Of a stretch of 64,000 nt of DNA, positions 12,001-25,117 are shown in pieces; position 1 is the first letter of the stretch, and the number at the start of each line of letters is the position of its first letter. The notes under the pieces were generated by a model. It saw only the letters and a program-made list of their open reading frames with translations, made no database searches and was not told where the DNA came from. The DNA is from Berghia stephanieae. Lineage: Eukaryota; Mollusca; Gastropoda; Nudibranchia; Aeolidiidae. The position numbers and the translations under genes were made by a program. The DNA lies in contig CM067453.1 in assembly GCA_034508935.3 (NCBI GenBank), positions 32,976,143-33,040,142 on the forward strand. The letters run 5' to 3'.

Positions 12001-15000
12001 GAAGAGAGAAGATGATAATGATGATGATGATGATGATGACGATGATGATGATGATGATGATAATGATCATAACAAGAAATAAAACTTGATCAGATAGAGT
12101 TTAAGTAACTTTTTTAAATGAATATTTTCTATACACTTCATAAAAACTCATTAAGATCTTATTACTAGTTTTTGTGGAAACAAAAAAAAACCACATGGCT
12201 TGAATAAAATGAATACTCATAATAACCCCCCCCCACACACACACACACACAAAAGAAAAAATAAGCAACCAGGAGCACCAGGGGTCGACACCCAATAACT
12301 CCACATCCATATTTCTTCCATACAGTCCAGTCCGCCTATCTCTGTACTAAATTTAGTGATTTCCTCTTTTAAAAATGCACAATTAACCGACTGACCAACA
12401 TCAAACATACCAGGGTTACCAATTCAGGAGACAAAAATTTACGGAACTTTTAAGCAAACGCATCGGCTGACCCCTTTCTCAGTGCTGAGCTCCAGTAAAA
12501 AGACATTGTATTTACTTTTATTTCCCTTTAGCAGGTGATTGGAAAATATACTGAGAGTTTATAACATACTGAATTCCGTAAATATACGGAAAATTGGCAA
12601 CCTTGAAACAACAAATGCACACACACATACACACAAACAAGAATACACACATACACACAAACATGCACACACACATACACACAAACAAGCACACATACCA
12701 TCATATCAGGATCCACCTCTTTACACACTGTACAGACATAATCCTGAGGCAGACCTTCCTTCTTGGTCAACACGTTAGGGCTGATGGAGGGATCACATTC
12801 TATGTGGACAAACCTATAAAAAAAAAAAAGAACCAAAGGTTTATATTTATAAGGGGCACATATTCAAGGGGGCAGCATGGCTCAGCAGTACAGTCTTTGC
12901 TTCGTGCCCATAAGGTATCGAGTTCGATCACCCGCCGCTGCGCTGTGTGAACTTGAGCAAGTCACCTCGCCCAAGCTCAATTTGCGGCGATGCACAGCGG
13001 CTGACACCTGGGTTATTCCAGTCTTCCCCTGGAATAAACTAGAGACAAATTTCCCCTTTGGGATGAATAAAGGTTAGACTAGCGTCCTATGCAAAGGGTG
13101 GCAAGCAATTACTATCATCTGTTTCACGCTATAGAAACTGGGATAAAATCCAGCTGTAAGGACAAAGAGATTATTATATCTTTGTCTACTTACTTTTTAC
13201 AGAGCATGCAAGGCAGCATAGCTTTGTTGTGGAAGTGACGGTAGGCCTTGCCACACAACGGGCAGCAAAGTCCTTTATTTCGTTGCTGATAACACGAGTC
13301 GCAGACAGAGTAGTTGAGATGCCAGCGAGATGAAGGGCCGCTACCCGGAGTCCTTGAGCCACAGTCCGTACATACTCGACAGTTCTGAAAGAAACAAAAA
13401 CAAAAAAACATTTTAGTTAAATTCCCTTGGAAAAGGAATAAATAACAATTTGAAATAGAATGTAATCTTTAATTTCAGTATCTCATTCGTCTGTACTGTT
13501 TCATTCATCCCGTTTTGTTGATAAAAGGGAAAACCAAAACGTCTGTATTATCTGTTTTCATATATTAAATTGAAGCTGACATTCAATTTCACATTATTTA
13601 TTTCTCTGAGCTTCGTGCGGCAACATTTAAAATTCCCATGCAAAAGGATGAATCAGTGCTGATGGTGAGAAAAAGGGAAAAAGGAGGAAAATTATGAATT
13701 GTTTTCTTTACGCCACATTTTTACTTCACCAACCCCCACTTTTAGAGTAATTGAGAAGATAAACTACTCTAGCTATCTTCTGGATAGTGGGGAAGCTGCA
13801 TCAGTTTGTTCCACTACACATCAAATCTCTCAAAGCCAGAATTTGATTGAGGAAATGTCATTTTTTAAAGGAGGAAATTCCTCCTCTGACACAAAAATCG
13901 CGGATTTCCGCCGATCCGAGGAAAACCATCAGCACTGATGAATTCAAATGAGGGGTTTTACGGTGTTCAGGCAACTTTTAGCTCATTTAAGCACCATTAA
14001 GAAGGAAGATGATAGAATAGCACACTTGCAATCTTTTCAGAAACAAAAGTCTGGAAAATTTTGGGACAAAATCTGGTGTTTAGATCCAAGATATGATGAT
14101 GATGACGATGATGATGATGAAACTTTTTTCTGCTATCAAAATCGGGAAAATGTCTGTCAAGTGTTGTTATTGGCTAGTGATCCCTTGTAAAGCGCTTTGA
14201 GCAGGTTTAGTGGATAGTGCGCTTTATAAATGCTTGAGTTTTTTAAAAGAGCTTTCTGTTGTTGTTTTTTTTTTTAATATAAATATTGAATTAAATTAGA
14301 ACTTGCCTTGCATTTCCATCCATTCTTGGGTATTGTAGTCATGGCAGGTTTAAGGCAGAAGGTATGATATGCCTTATCACATTTATCACACACCAACATC
14401 TTGCTGTCCTCACCAGCCGTTCTGAGGAGGGAGAGAGAGGGATAAAATCCAAATGCATTCAAAGCTTGGTAGATATACATATAAATACTTTTATTAAATA
14501 GAATATAACACAACTAAGAATAGATTCAATGGAATCATGATAAAGTCAACACCACCAGATCAGAAAGATTGATTGACTTTGGGGGCAGTGTGGCTCAGCG
14601 GTACGACCTTTGCTTCCTATCCGAAAGGTATCAAGTTCGATCACCCACCGCTACGCTGTGTGGCCTTGAGCAAGTCACCTCGCTTTAGCTCAATTTGCGG
14701 CTGACGCCTGGGTTATTCCAGTCTTCCCTCGGAATAGAGACAAATTTCCCCTATGGGATGAATAATGGAATTTTATTTTATTTTTAATTTTTATTTAAGC
14801 AAAGGCTGACTTTATCCATTATCAATGGAACAACCTTTGATAAAGAACAGCAAGTTTGGGAACCCTCAACTGGTGTTGATCTTAACTCACTCAACCCTAA
14901 CACCAACTATATCTGTAGTATACCGGGGTTACTTTTACCCCATGACTATTTATTACATTTTTCTCTGAGACAACAAGCAGGCTCTCGAATGGAACCCACA

Positions 15001-17283
15001 GGGCAAGAGGAAACAGGGTCGTCCTAAACAGACTTGGAGGAGAAGCCTTCACCAATATTTGATCTCTCCAATCTTACCTGGAGTGAGGCAAAGGTCTGTG
15101 CCAAGGACAGAAGAAGATGGAAGAGTGCTGTTGAGACCCTATGCTCCGCCAGGAGCCAAGAGGCAAAAGTCAAGTCAAGTCAAGTTCTCTGAGACAAATT
15201 ATAGGCGTACTATCAAAGCTAATGTTCTTAATTTTTACATCTTAATGGTAGTTGAATATAAATATCTATGCATATGCTCATTTTTAATACATTTTATTCC
15301 AATTTTGAAAAGTAGCAAAAATCAATAGGATTGAATGAGTTAAGGTGTTGTTAAGGAATCAACTCTATCACAATAGGATTGTCCTGGGGTATTTCTCTAT
15401 CCTTGTGAAATGCATCTGAAGTGTTCTGTCTTTCCAAAATCCTGTCCAATACGCTGTAGAACTATCTAGGCCAAGGCTACAGTGGTCCATCATGTAAGGG
15501 CCAAGTTCACAAGAAATATTCATTGTAGGGCAATTGGAAAGAGAACTTGTGTGATGTTTACCTTCAAAGATTCCAATCGGTCGGTTTGTTTTTTTAAAAA
15601 AGATTAAAGGATTAATCAATACAGCTTACCTGCAAGTCTGACATATTTTACAATTGGGACATTGCCATCCTGCCCTCACAATGGGTTTCATGTCTACTGG
15701 AGGGCATAGACAGTTCCCGTGGTAGTGGTGACCACAACTGGTACAAAACAGCTGCTCCTTGATGTCGCCTATGGATCCACACTGAATGCAGGGGATCGGA
15801 TCACCTGTTGAAAAGAAACAACGGACATTTGAGTTTTGCATCTCTAATTTGTGAAGGAAAGGTTTTGAAAAAAGAAAAGAAAATGCTTGGAATGATGTAA
15901 ACAGGGTTCTGCCAATTCAGGAGGCCAAAATTTACTGAACTTTTACACAAACACATTGACCAACCTCTTTCTGAGTGCTGAACTCCAGTAAAGAGACTTT
16001 TGTACTTACTTTTTCCGTGTGGTGGGTCGTTGGAAACTATACGGAGGGTTTATAATATACTGAATTCCGTAAATATATGAAAAATTGGCAACCTTTTGTA
16101 AATATTTTGAAAGTTATAAAGGGTTAATCAGGAATGTTACTTTTAGGGGTTTTTTTTTACAGTGCTTGCGACACTTTTAGGTCATTTCAGCGCCAGTAAA
16201 AAGGAAGATGATAGAGGAAGTTGTAGATATGAAATTGAAAGCACTGAGGGGGAAATGGAAGTCAAAGGGGACTAGTTTATTTAGGGAACAGAATATTCCA
16301 CGATCAATGTGCCTATTTTGACATTACTTAAAAGGTAAATCTAGGCACAAAGGATACTGTAAGCTATGAAAGATACACTCAAACGTTTACAAAGTACAAT
16401 ACACAGTATTCGTTTGTTTTGTTTTTAAGGGTTTTACGGCGCTTGCAACACATTTAGGTTATATCAGGCCAGTAAAAAGGAAGAAAAATGGGATAGTTAA
16501 GGTTCTAGAATTACAAATAAAGTACCCAAGAAAAAGTAAGACATAGGGGAATTGGGAACAAATAGGGATCAGATGTAGATTCCAAGAGCACACTACCAAA
16601 GTACTTAGTTTGAGACCACCTATAAGTCTCATCGGACACAAGCACAAAATCCAACAAAGAGGAATACACTCAAATGCTTACATTAAACATTAAAAATAAC
16701 AAATATAATAATACATAACAGAGAGATGATTTACAAGGAAAAAAATATCATCTCCCAAAACAATAACTATGCATTTGACTGTTTCCCTCCCCGCCAGGAC
16801 TTCGACGAGGGCCAGGAAAAAAACCAAGTAATCCCATTCCAAGACAAAGACAGAAAGCATGTTGGATAACAGATATAAGGCGATAGAAGACACAGTATGT
16901 ACCTCCCTGCCCGCTATGGGAGGTTAGGATCCCCACCCAGTACACGGTATTCAAAACTAATAACAACAGAACAAAATAATAACAGAGAGATGATTTACAA
17001 GGAAAAAATTTCTCTCAAAATAGGGACTAAACATTTGACTGTCTCCCTCCCAGCTAATGATCCCCACCAGGACCAGGAAAGAAACAGCAATCTCAATCCA
17101 GACAGAGAACAACATGGAAAGGGAAAACAGATAAAGGGGATTAGAAGACATAGCAAGTGACCTCTTTCCCATCAAGGGAATCAGGGTTCCCACCCAGATC
17201 TCTAGAATATTTTAGCAAAGAATTACATGAATCCAAGTAATCTCAATAAAACATGTTGCATTTTCATATTCTCTAATAATAAC

Positions 17284-17347
<64 letters not shown>

Positions 17348-20300
17348 TAATAATAATAATAATAATAATGAATGAATGAATGAAAACAAAACAAACAAAA
17401 CACTGGACAAGTCAAAAAGGTGCCATTGCATACAGACCTATAGTTTCCAGCTGGTCTAAATGATCAGGACACAATAGTGATAACGTCTTCATATCCTGTT
17501 GGAATATAAGAAATAAATAAAATAGTTGACAATTTTAGCATCACTCTTTGAGAGTTCAACCAGGCGGATGAATCAAGAATTCAATAATCTCTGAAAATCC
17601 TGCATTATGTCTCTATACTCTATATCTCAATTAACTTCCAATATATCAATTACCCCTGAGCACAGCAACCAACTTTTAAAGAAAGCTAAAACAGGACACT
17701 CTCACACCCAATACCGTCATGACCCAAAACAACAACATTTGTTTTTTGTTTGTTTGTTGCTTTAGGTCTCTTCCAACACAATTGAGGTTATATGAGAGAC
17801 CGCTGAAAAAAAAAACAAGCAATCTAACAAAAATAGTACAAATGTAAATCAAAATCATAACCTAAAGATATCATAAGCTAAATTATAAATAACCAAGAAC
17901 AAACAGGCAGAAGATTTACAGAAAAAAAAAAATCCCCTGTCAAAAATACAATCACAACAAACCAAAGAAGCAGGATAGGCTAGTAAAGAGAAGAAGAAAC
18001 GACATCACTATCGGATCGTACACCCATGCGAACATCATAGGTATATGATTCAAGGTGATGCTCCCATCCAACCACCCGCCAACAATAACAGTATGTATGG
18101 ACTAGTGTGTAATACAATCGGGATTTAGAGCTTTTTTAGTTCCTTGTTTTAATTTTGATAGTCAAAAAAATCATAATCCTGGAAACATGCATGGGTCATT
18201 TCCATACACAAAATACACACACAACAGTTCAGTTTTGTTTTTTCTCCAATTGCCAATCTGGACAGTCCCGATATTAAAAAAAAAAAAAAAGTAGAACATT
18301 TATATAGCGCAATATCCACTAAATGTGCTCAAAGCGCTTTACAAGAGGTCCCTATCCAACAGCAACACATAACATATAGAACGAGACACAACGCCTGTTA
18401 AGCGATATACTACATTTTTTTCCGATACAGACAACGATGTTAATGGCCAGGTACTCATTTTACACCTGAGTATGATGAAGAATGTGAGTAAAGAGCCTTT
18501 TCCAAGGACTCAACTATTTGCTGAGCGAGGCTCGAACCCAGGACCTTCCAATCCGAAATCGAGTGTCATACCAGAAGACCACATAGCCAGTTATCACGAC
18601 AGTTGGCTGCTATGCTTGAGTAACAAGCTACAATGCAGGAGAGGGCTGAAAGACTATTTATTCCTCAGACCTGCCAATATAATATACAGGATTGCCAATT
18701 CAGGAGGCAAACATTTACTGAAGTTTTACACAGACACATTGAGTGCCCCATTTCCGGGTGCTGAACTCCAGTAAAAAGACATTATGTACTTGCTTGTTAT
18801 TTCCGTAACAACAAGAGATGAAGTGAGTAGAAAAGTGCCAGAAGACAATAGAGAATAAAAAATTTTCGCGGCGGTGGTGGGGTTTGAACCTGCGACCTTA
18901 TTGGTACGACAACTCCGCCTGGCAGGTGAGAGCGTGGCTCTACCGCGTGAGCTATCCACGAACACAAAAATATTCGTATCAAACTCAGGTCATTTCTAGA
19001 ACTCTCTCTCACCCACTTCTGGAGATCGCGGGCTCGTCGCCAACCAACCATCGCGAAGTTACTTGACCAGCAGTTAAGCTTAATAGCCAATATTCTCAAC
19101 ACAAACATATAACATAGAAACAATTGAGACATTGAGTATGCTCCGGGGTTATTTCCGTATAGCAGGTGATTGGAAAATGCACTGAGGGTTTATAACATAC
19201 TGAATTCCGTAAATATACGGAAAATTGGCAACCTTGTATATAAATTCCATAGAAATTCAAATTTTGACCCCATCTACAAAAATACACCGAGGGTCCCAAC
19301 AGTTGAGTTGTTAGAGCACTCGCTTTACACACAAGGCACAAGGGATCAAGATAAATTCGAGGTGGAGATTTTTTCAGACCCCCCCCCCCCCCCCCCCCCC
19401 CCCCGTCCACCCAATGATTAGATTCTGATGTGTCAGACTGTACTTTCAGATAGACTAGCACCATATCCAAAGAATAGAAATTGCCCATTTCATGCTATAG
19501 AAACCAGTTAAATTCGGCTCCATCGGCCTTATGGCTCTGAATGGTGACTATTTCTCTTTTTCTTACAATACTAGCATTTTCTATTTGCCGCCATAAAAGG
19601 GTAAATTTCATGCCAGGAACACACACACTGTTTTGGCTTTAATGAAATTCACGGCAAACCAATCATTTATAAGGATAATTTTAAATGATCATGACTTTTG
19701 TTCCCCTCTGAGAAGTAAAATGGATCATATTTTAAGTATGACTTTGACAAAGTGCAGTAAAGTGCTTTGAGCACACATAGTGGAATAATGTGCTGTATAA
19801 ATCATCAAGATTATAGTAATTGTTACCTGAAAACATCCACCAGCAGACGCACACGGAAAATGAAATCTTTTTCCACAATCAGGGACATGACATGTCAAAG
19901 TGGCTCCCAACCTTTTACAGTAAGAACAACGCTGGAAGGAAGAAGACATTTCATATTTCAACAAGTTTTTTTTCTAAAAAAATATGCCTGTGTAGATTTG
20001 TCAAAATCCCCTGCTCATTAATATAATTTTAATTCTTTTCATGTGCAGCACTTTTTAAAAAATTCCACTGTTTCATACAGCTTCATGAGATGTCATTACC
20101 AAAGCATGTGATGAGGTAAATTAAGTTAATTCATCATCTACCAATTCAGTCCCTTGACTGCTAGACAAAGAATAATAATTGCACAACATAACGGCCAACT
20201 TTTCAAACAGCTAATACAGAGACACCCTAACACACAATACTGTCATGACCCAAAAACACCAGTATGTATGGACTATAATACAGTATAATCTAGATTAGAG

Positions 20301-21735
20301 CTCTTTTTCTTCCTTTTATTAAATTTGCTAGACAAAATAATGCATAATCCTGGGTTTTTGTTTTTTGTTTTTTAAGGATTTTACGGCGCTTGCAACACAT
20401 TAAGGTCATATCAGCGCCACTAAAAAGGAAGAAAATGGGATAGTAAAAAGTTCTAGAATTACAATTAAAGCAGCCAAGAGAAAGTAAGACAAAGGGGAAC
20501 TGGGAACAAATAGGGATCAGATGTAGAATCCAAGAGCATACCACCAATATACTTAGTTTGAGATCACCTATAAGTCTCATCCGGACACATGCACAAAATC
20601 CAACAAAGAGGAATACACTCAAATGCTTACATTATTCATTAAAAATAACAAATATAATAATGCATAACAGAGAGATGATTTACAAGGACAAAAATATCAT
20701 CTCCCAAAACAATAACTATGCATTTGACTGTTTCCCTCCAGCCAGGACTCCGACAAGGGCCAGGAAAAAACCAAGTAATCTCATTCCAAGACAAAGACAG
20801 AAAGCATGTTGGAAAACAGATATAAGGAGATAGAAGACACGGTATGTACCTCCCTGCCGCAATGGGAGGTCAGAATCCTGGGTTTAGCAATAGTCATTGC
20901 CATATATATAAACAATTTTAAAAAATTTTTATTAGTTTGTTTTGTTTTTTTTCCAATTTGGCATATCGGGACAGTTGGCCAACATGCTACAAAGACCTGA
21001 CATTTCCCGTAAAAAAATGGAGGTTATGTTTTTGTCTTTAAGGGTTTTACGGCGTTTAGCAACATATTAAGGTAATTTCAGCACCAGTAAAAAGGGAGAA
21101 AATGGGATAGTAAAAAGTTATAGAATTACAATTAAAGCACCCAAGAAACGGTAAGACAATTGGTTCAAATAGGAAACAGATGTAGATTCCAAGAGCACAC
21201 TATCAAAGTACTTAGTTTGAGATCACCTAAAAGTCTCATCCAGACATGAGCACAGTCCCAACTCAAATGTTTACAATCATATAATATGTAAACAAAACAA
21301 TTCAGTGCATAACAGAGAGATGATTTACAAGGAAAAAAATATCATCTCCCAAAACTCTTAACTATACATTTGACTGTTTCCCTCTCAGCTATGGTATATG
21401 GCCAGGGCATGGACAAAACCAATTAATCTCATTCCAAGACAAAGACAGAAAGCATGTTGTAAAGCACCGCTGAGCACTTATGTGGAAGTTGTGCGCTATA
21501 TAAATAACATCATCATTATTATGATTATCAAGTCCCATCAAAAGTAACAAATGGAGTACCTGTGACATAGCCTTGTAAACAGCCTTGTCCACGTCATCCA
21601 ACTGCTGAGTTTCTCCAACTGTTACTCCATCTGACCACAAAGCACAACAATAGTGGACCCAAACATGACCTGAGGGAAAAATAGTCAGAAAGAAAAATTA
21701 AGTAAAATAAAAAATAAATAAATAAACAAAATAAA

Positions 21736-21780
<45 letters not shown>

Positions 21781-21799
21781 GTGATGATGATGATGAGGA

Positions 21800-21884
<85 letters not shown>

Positions 21885-21899
21885 GTGATGATGATGAGG

Positions 21900-21968
<69 letters not shown>

Positions 21969-24900
21969 TTAATAATAATCATGAAATAACCAACAAGCTC
22001 TAGGATAAAAGTTAATATTATGACAGGGGGGAAAATTAAATAAAAATCAGACGAACAAATCATAATCTATAAGGTAAAAAAAATATTTTTTAATCATAAA
22101 TTTCACTAAATCTATTTATTATTAATATTATTATTGCAGAAAATTTGCAATTTTAATCCAAAAAAAAAAAAAGGAAAAAAGTAGAAAAAAAGACTTTCCT
22201 TTGATCCTGGGTGGATTTAATTTTTTTTTTTTTTAAAGTCCCCTTTGAATACATCACATTGAAAATAATCTGGCGCAGACTTGAGCTGAGATTTTTGCTT
22301 CATTGTTGTTATGAGGGGAAGGAAGAGCTCTCTTTTTTAAGGGACACCTCTATAGTACAGTACATGCCTGATCCTAGCACAGTCTCAGAAGAAGCCAAAA
22401 AGTGTGCCGAAATTCAAGTGTGCTGAAATCCAATACTCATGGGGGGTAACGGTTTATTAAAGTGAACTAGTCCTCCAGAGCCATTCGGCCAAACACCAAT
22501 TGCTTGCTACCATGAGACCCCTGAAGACGCTGTTATCTAGAGACCCCTGTTATCTATATAAATAGACGCTAGTCAATCGCAAAGTACATTCCACAAGATC
22601 TATCAGACCCAGCTACCCAATCACTGCTGGGTGGACAGGGAGGTCTGAAAAAATCTTGACTACACCCAGGATCAATCTTGGTCCCTTTGCTTGTGAACAG
22701 AGTGCTCTACCGAATGAGCTAAAGATTTATTACATGGATAAAATTCAGTCCCCAAGCTCCAGCATACCGTGTTGCAGAACATGTTGGAATTCAGCATGCT
22801 ATAATCGAGAGAGTACTGAACAAGACCCTTAACCCTACCTGTGGGCTCATAGAGCTGTGCTATTTCTGCATCATCCAGTATACCAATCAAGGCCAATTCA
22901 TCGTTCACAGAGCAGCCAGACGAGTCTTCTTCTCCTTGGTATTGTCTTGGGGATCGACTTCTTTCTCTGCAAATAGGGTCACAATAGCAAAAAAAAAAAG
23001 TACATGAAAAATTGGAAATGTCCTCGCAATGTGTGGGAAAATGAGGTGATAACAATGGACGCTGTTATCTATATAAATAGTGCGGCTATGTGGTCTAGTA
23101 GTACGACACTCACTTTCGGATCAGAAGGTCCTGAGTTCAAACCTCACTTGGCACAAAGTTGAGTCTCTAGATAAGGATCTTCACTCACATTCTCTCACCG
23201 TACTCAGGTGTAAAACGAGTACCGACCGTTAACTGCGTTGTCTCTGTTTTTTTTAAATTGTAATATCGCCCAACAGGCGTCATGTCCCGTCCTCAATGTT
23301 AAGTGGATATTGCACTATATAAAAGCTTAATTTTTCTTTCTTTTTTTTTTAAATACAAAAACCCTTCAACTCGTTTACTGTTTTTTTTCTTCTTCTACTC
23401 TCTCTACTCAAAGAATTAATGATATCTAAATAAGTACATAACAGAACTAAACAAACAAGGACAGGTTTTAATAAAGATCCAGTTTCACTATAATGTTCAT
23501 ATCCCCAAATATACACACACAACTTGGTACACAACATTAATATTAATGTCGACTTGGAGTAGCATGTGATAATCCATCAATAAAATAGTAATACGCCTAA
23601 CAGGGCGTCATGTCTCATCCTATATGTAAGCGGCGAGGGACCCCATGTAAAACGCTTTGAACACTTTGAACTAAATAAATGTTCAATTATAAAAAACAAA
23701 ATTTTCAAAAGCAAAACCAACCTTCCAGACTTCATGGGTCCTCTGGATCTTCTCCACGTGGTAGGTTGTGGCCCTTTATCCTGGTCAGCAGTGTCTACTT
23801 CCTCATCGCCTCGGACCAGCTTGGGCTCCTGCATCTTGAAGACATCAAAGCCCGGACTGGGCTCAAACCGCCACATTTCACCCTGACCAAGGAGACTCCG
23901 TTCCCCACAGTTGCATAATGAACACAGATGAATGGGACTGGAGGAGAGAGAACATATTATCAACATTTCATAATATCATAATACCCAAACCAAAATTGCC
24001 AGAATTAGAAGTCAGATATGGAAAAATTAGTAGTGAACTTAATTGATTGTGCAGCTATGTGGTCTAGTGGTATGACACTCGCTTTCGGAACGGAAGGTCA
24101 TGAGTTCGAGCTTCACTCGGCACATAGTTGAGTCCTTGGCTCTTTACTCCATTCTCTCACCGTACTCAGGTCTAAAATGAGTACCTGGTCGTTAACAGGT
24201 TGTCTCTGTTGGAAAAAAATTGTAATATTGCCTAACAGGCGTCATGTCTCGTTCTACACGGTACATGTTGCTGTTGGTCAGGGACCCCTTGGTAAAGCGC
24301 TTTGAGCACATTAAGTGGATATTGCGCTATATAAAAGCTCAAAAAAAACACTCAAGTTGATCAGCTGAAAAGGTCTAAGTGAGCATTACATAATATACAA
24401 CTTCCACTTTTGGATCTCTCTATTCTCATCTCTTGAGCCATCAATACTCATCGCTATCACTCCTTGTTGCTTTTTCGTTTATAAGTGAAGTGATATCTTT
24501 CCATTGGACTCATCAATATTTTTCATTATCTTGGTTATGTTCCCAACCATAATAAATTAATATCCACTCATCACTGTAAGAATTCTTTAAATCTTGTTGA
24601 TTAGTACACTGCTTACATGGCTAAATTTCTTTCTTAGATGGCTCAGACACTTTTTTTTTTTTTGGTCGAAGTCAAAGTAAATCAAAATCAGAAAAGACGA
24701 CAGAGAGTCACACAATCCACCAAACAATTTCCTCCACTGTACTACTAATATCATTAAACAAAATATATAGTCTTCAAATTTTTCAGATTCTTCCAAACTT
24801 TAGACCTCAGCTACGAACTAACAAAATCGATACATTTACCAAAAATTTTCACGATACGGATTTAAAATTTCTGTTTTAATTTCATTTTTTTAAAATTAAA

Positions 24901-25035
24901 CCAACAACCTACCCTGCATTTTCACCACTTTGATTTGCATCCAAGGAAGGAGTGGTGCTCCTGAGGATCCCTGACCTGGTAGAGTAAAAGTTACAAATGA
25001 ATATCACCCATGCATTTTCTATGGAGCCACTACAA

Positions 25036-25117
<82 letters not shown>

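Noticed and set aside
21698-22063. Ile-rich 121-residue frame
   Set aside because: It is the AAT microsatellite read on the minus strand, with stops directly outside the array.
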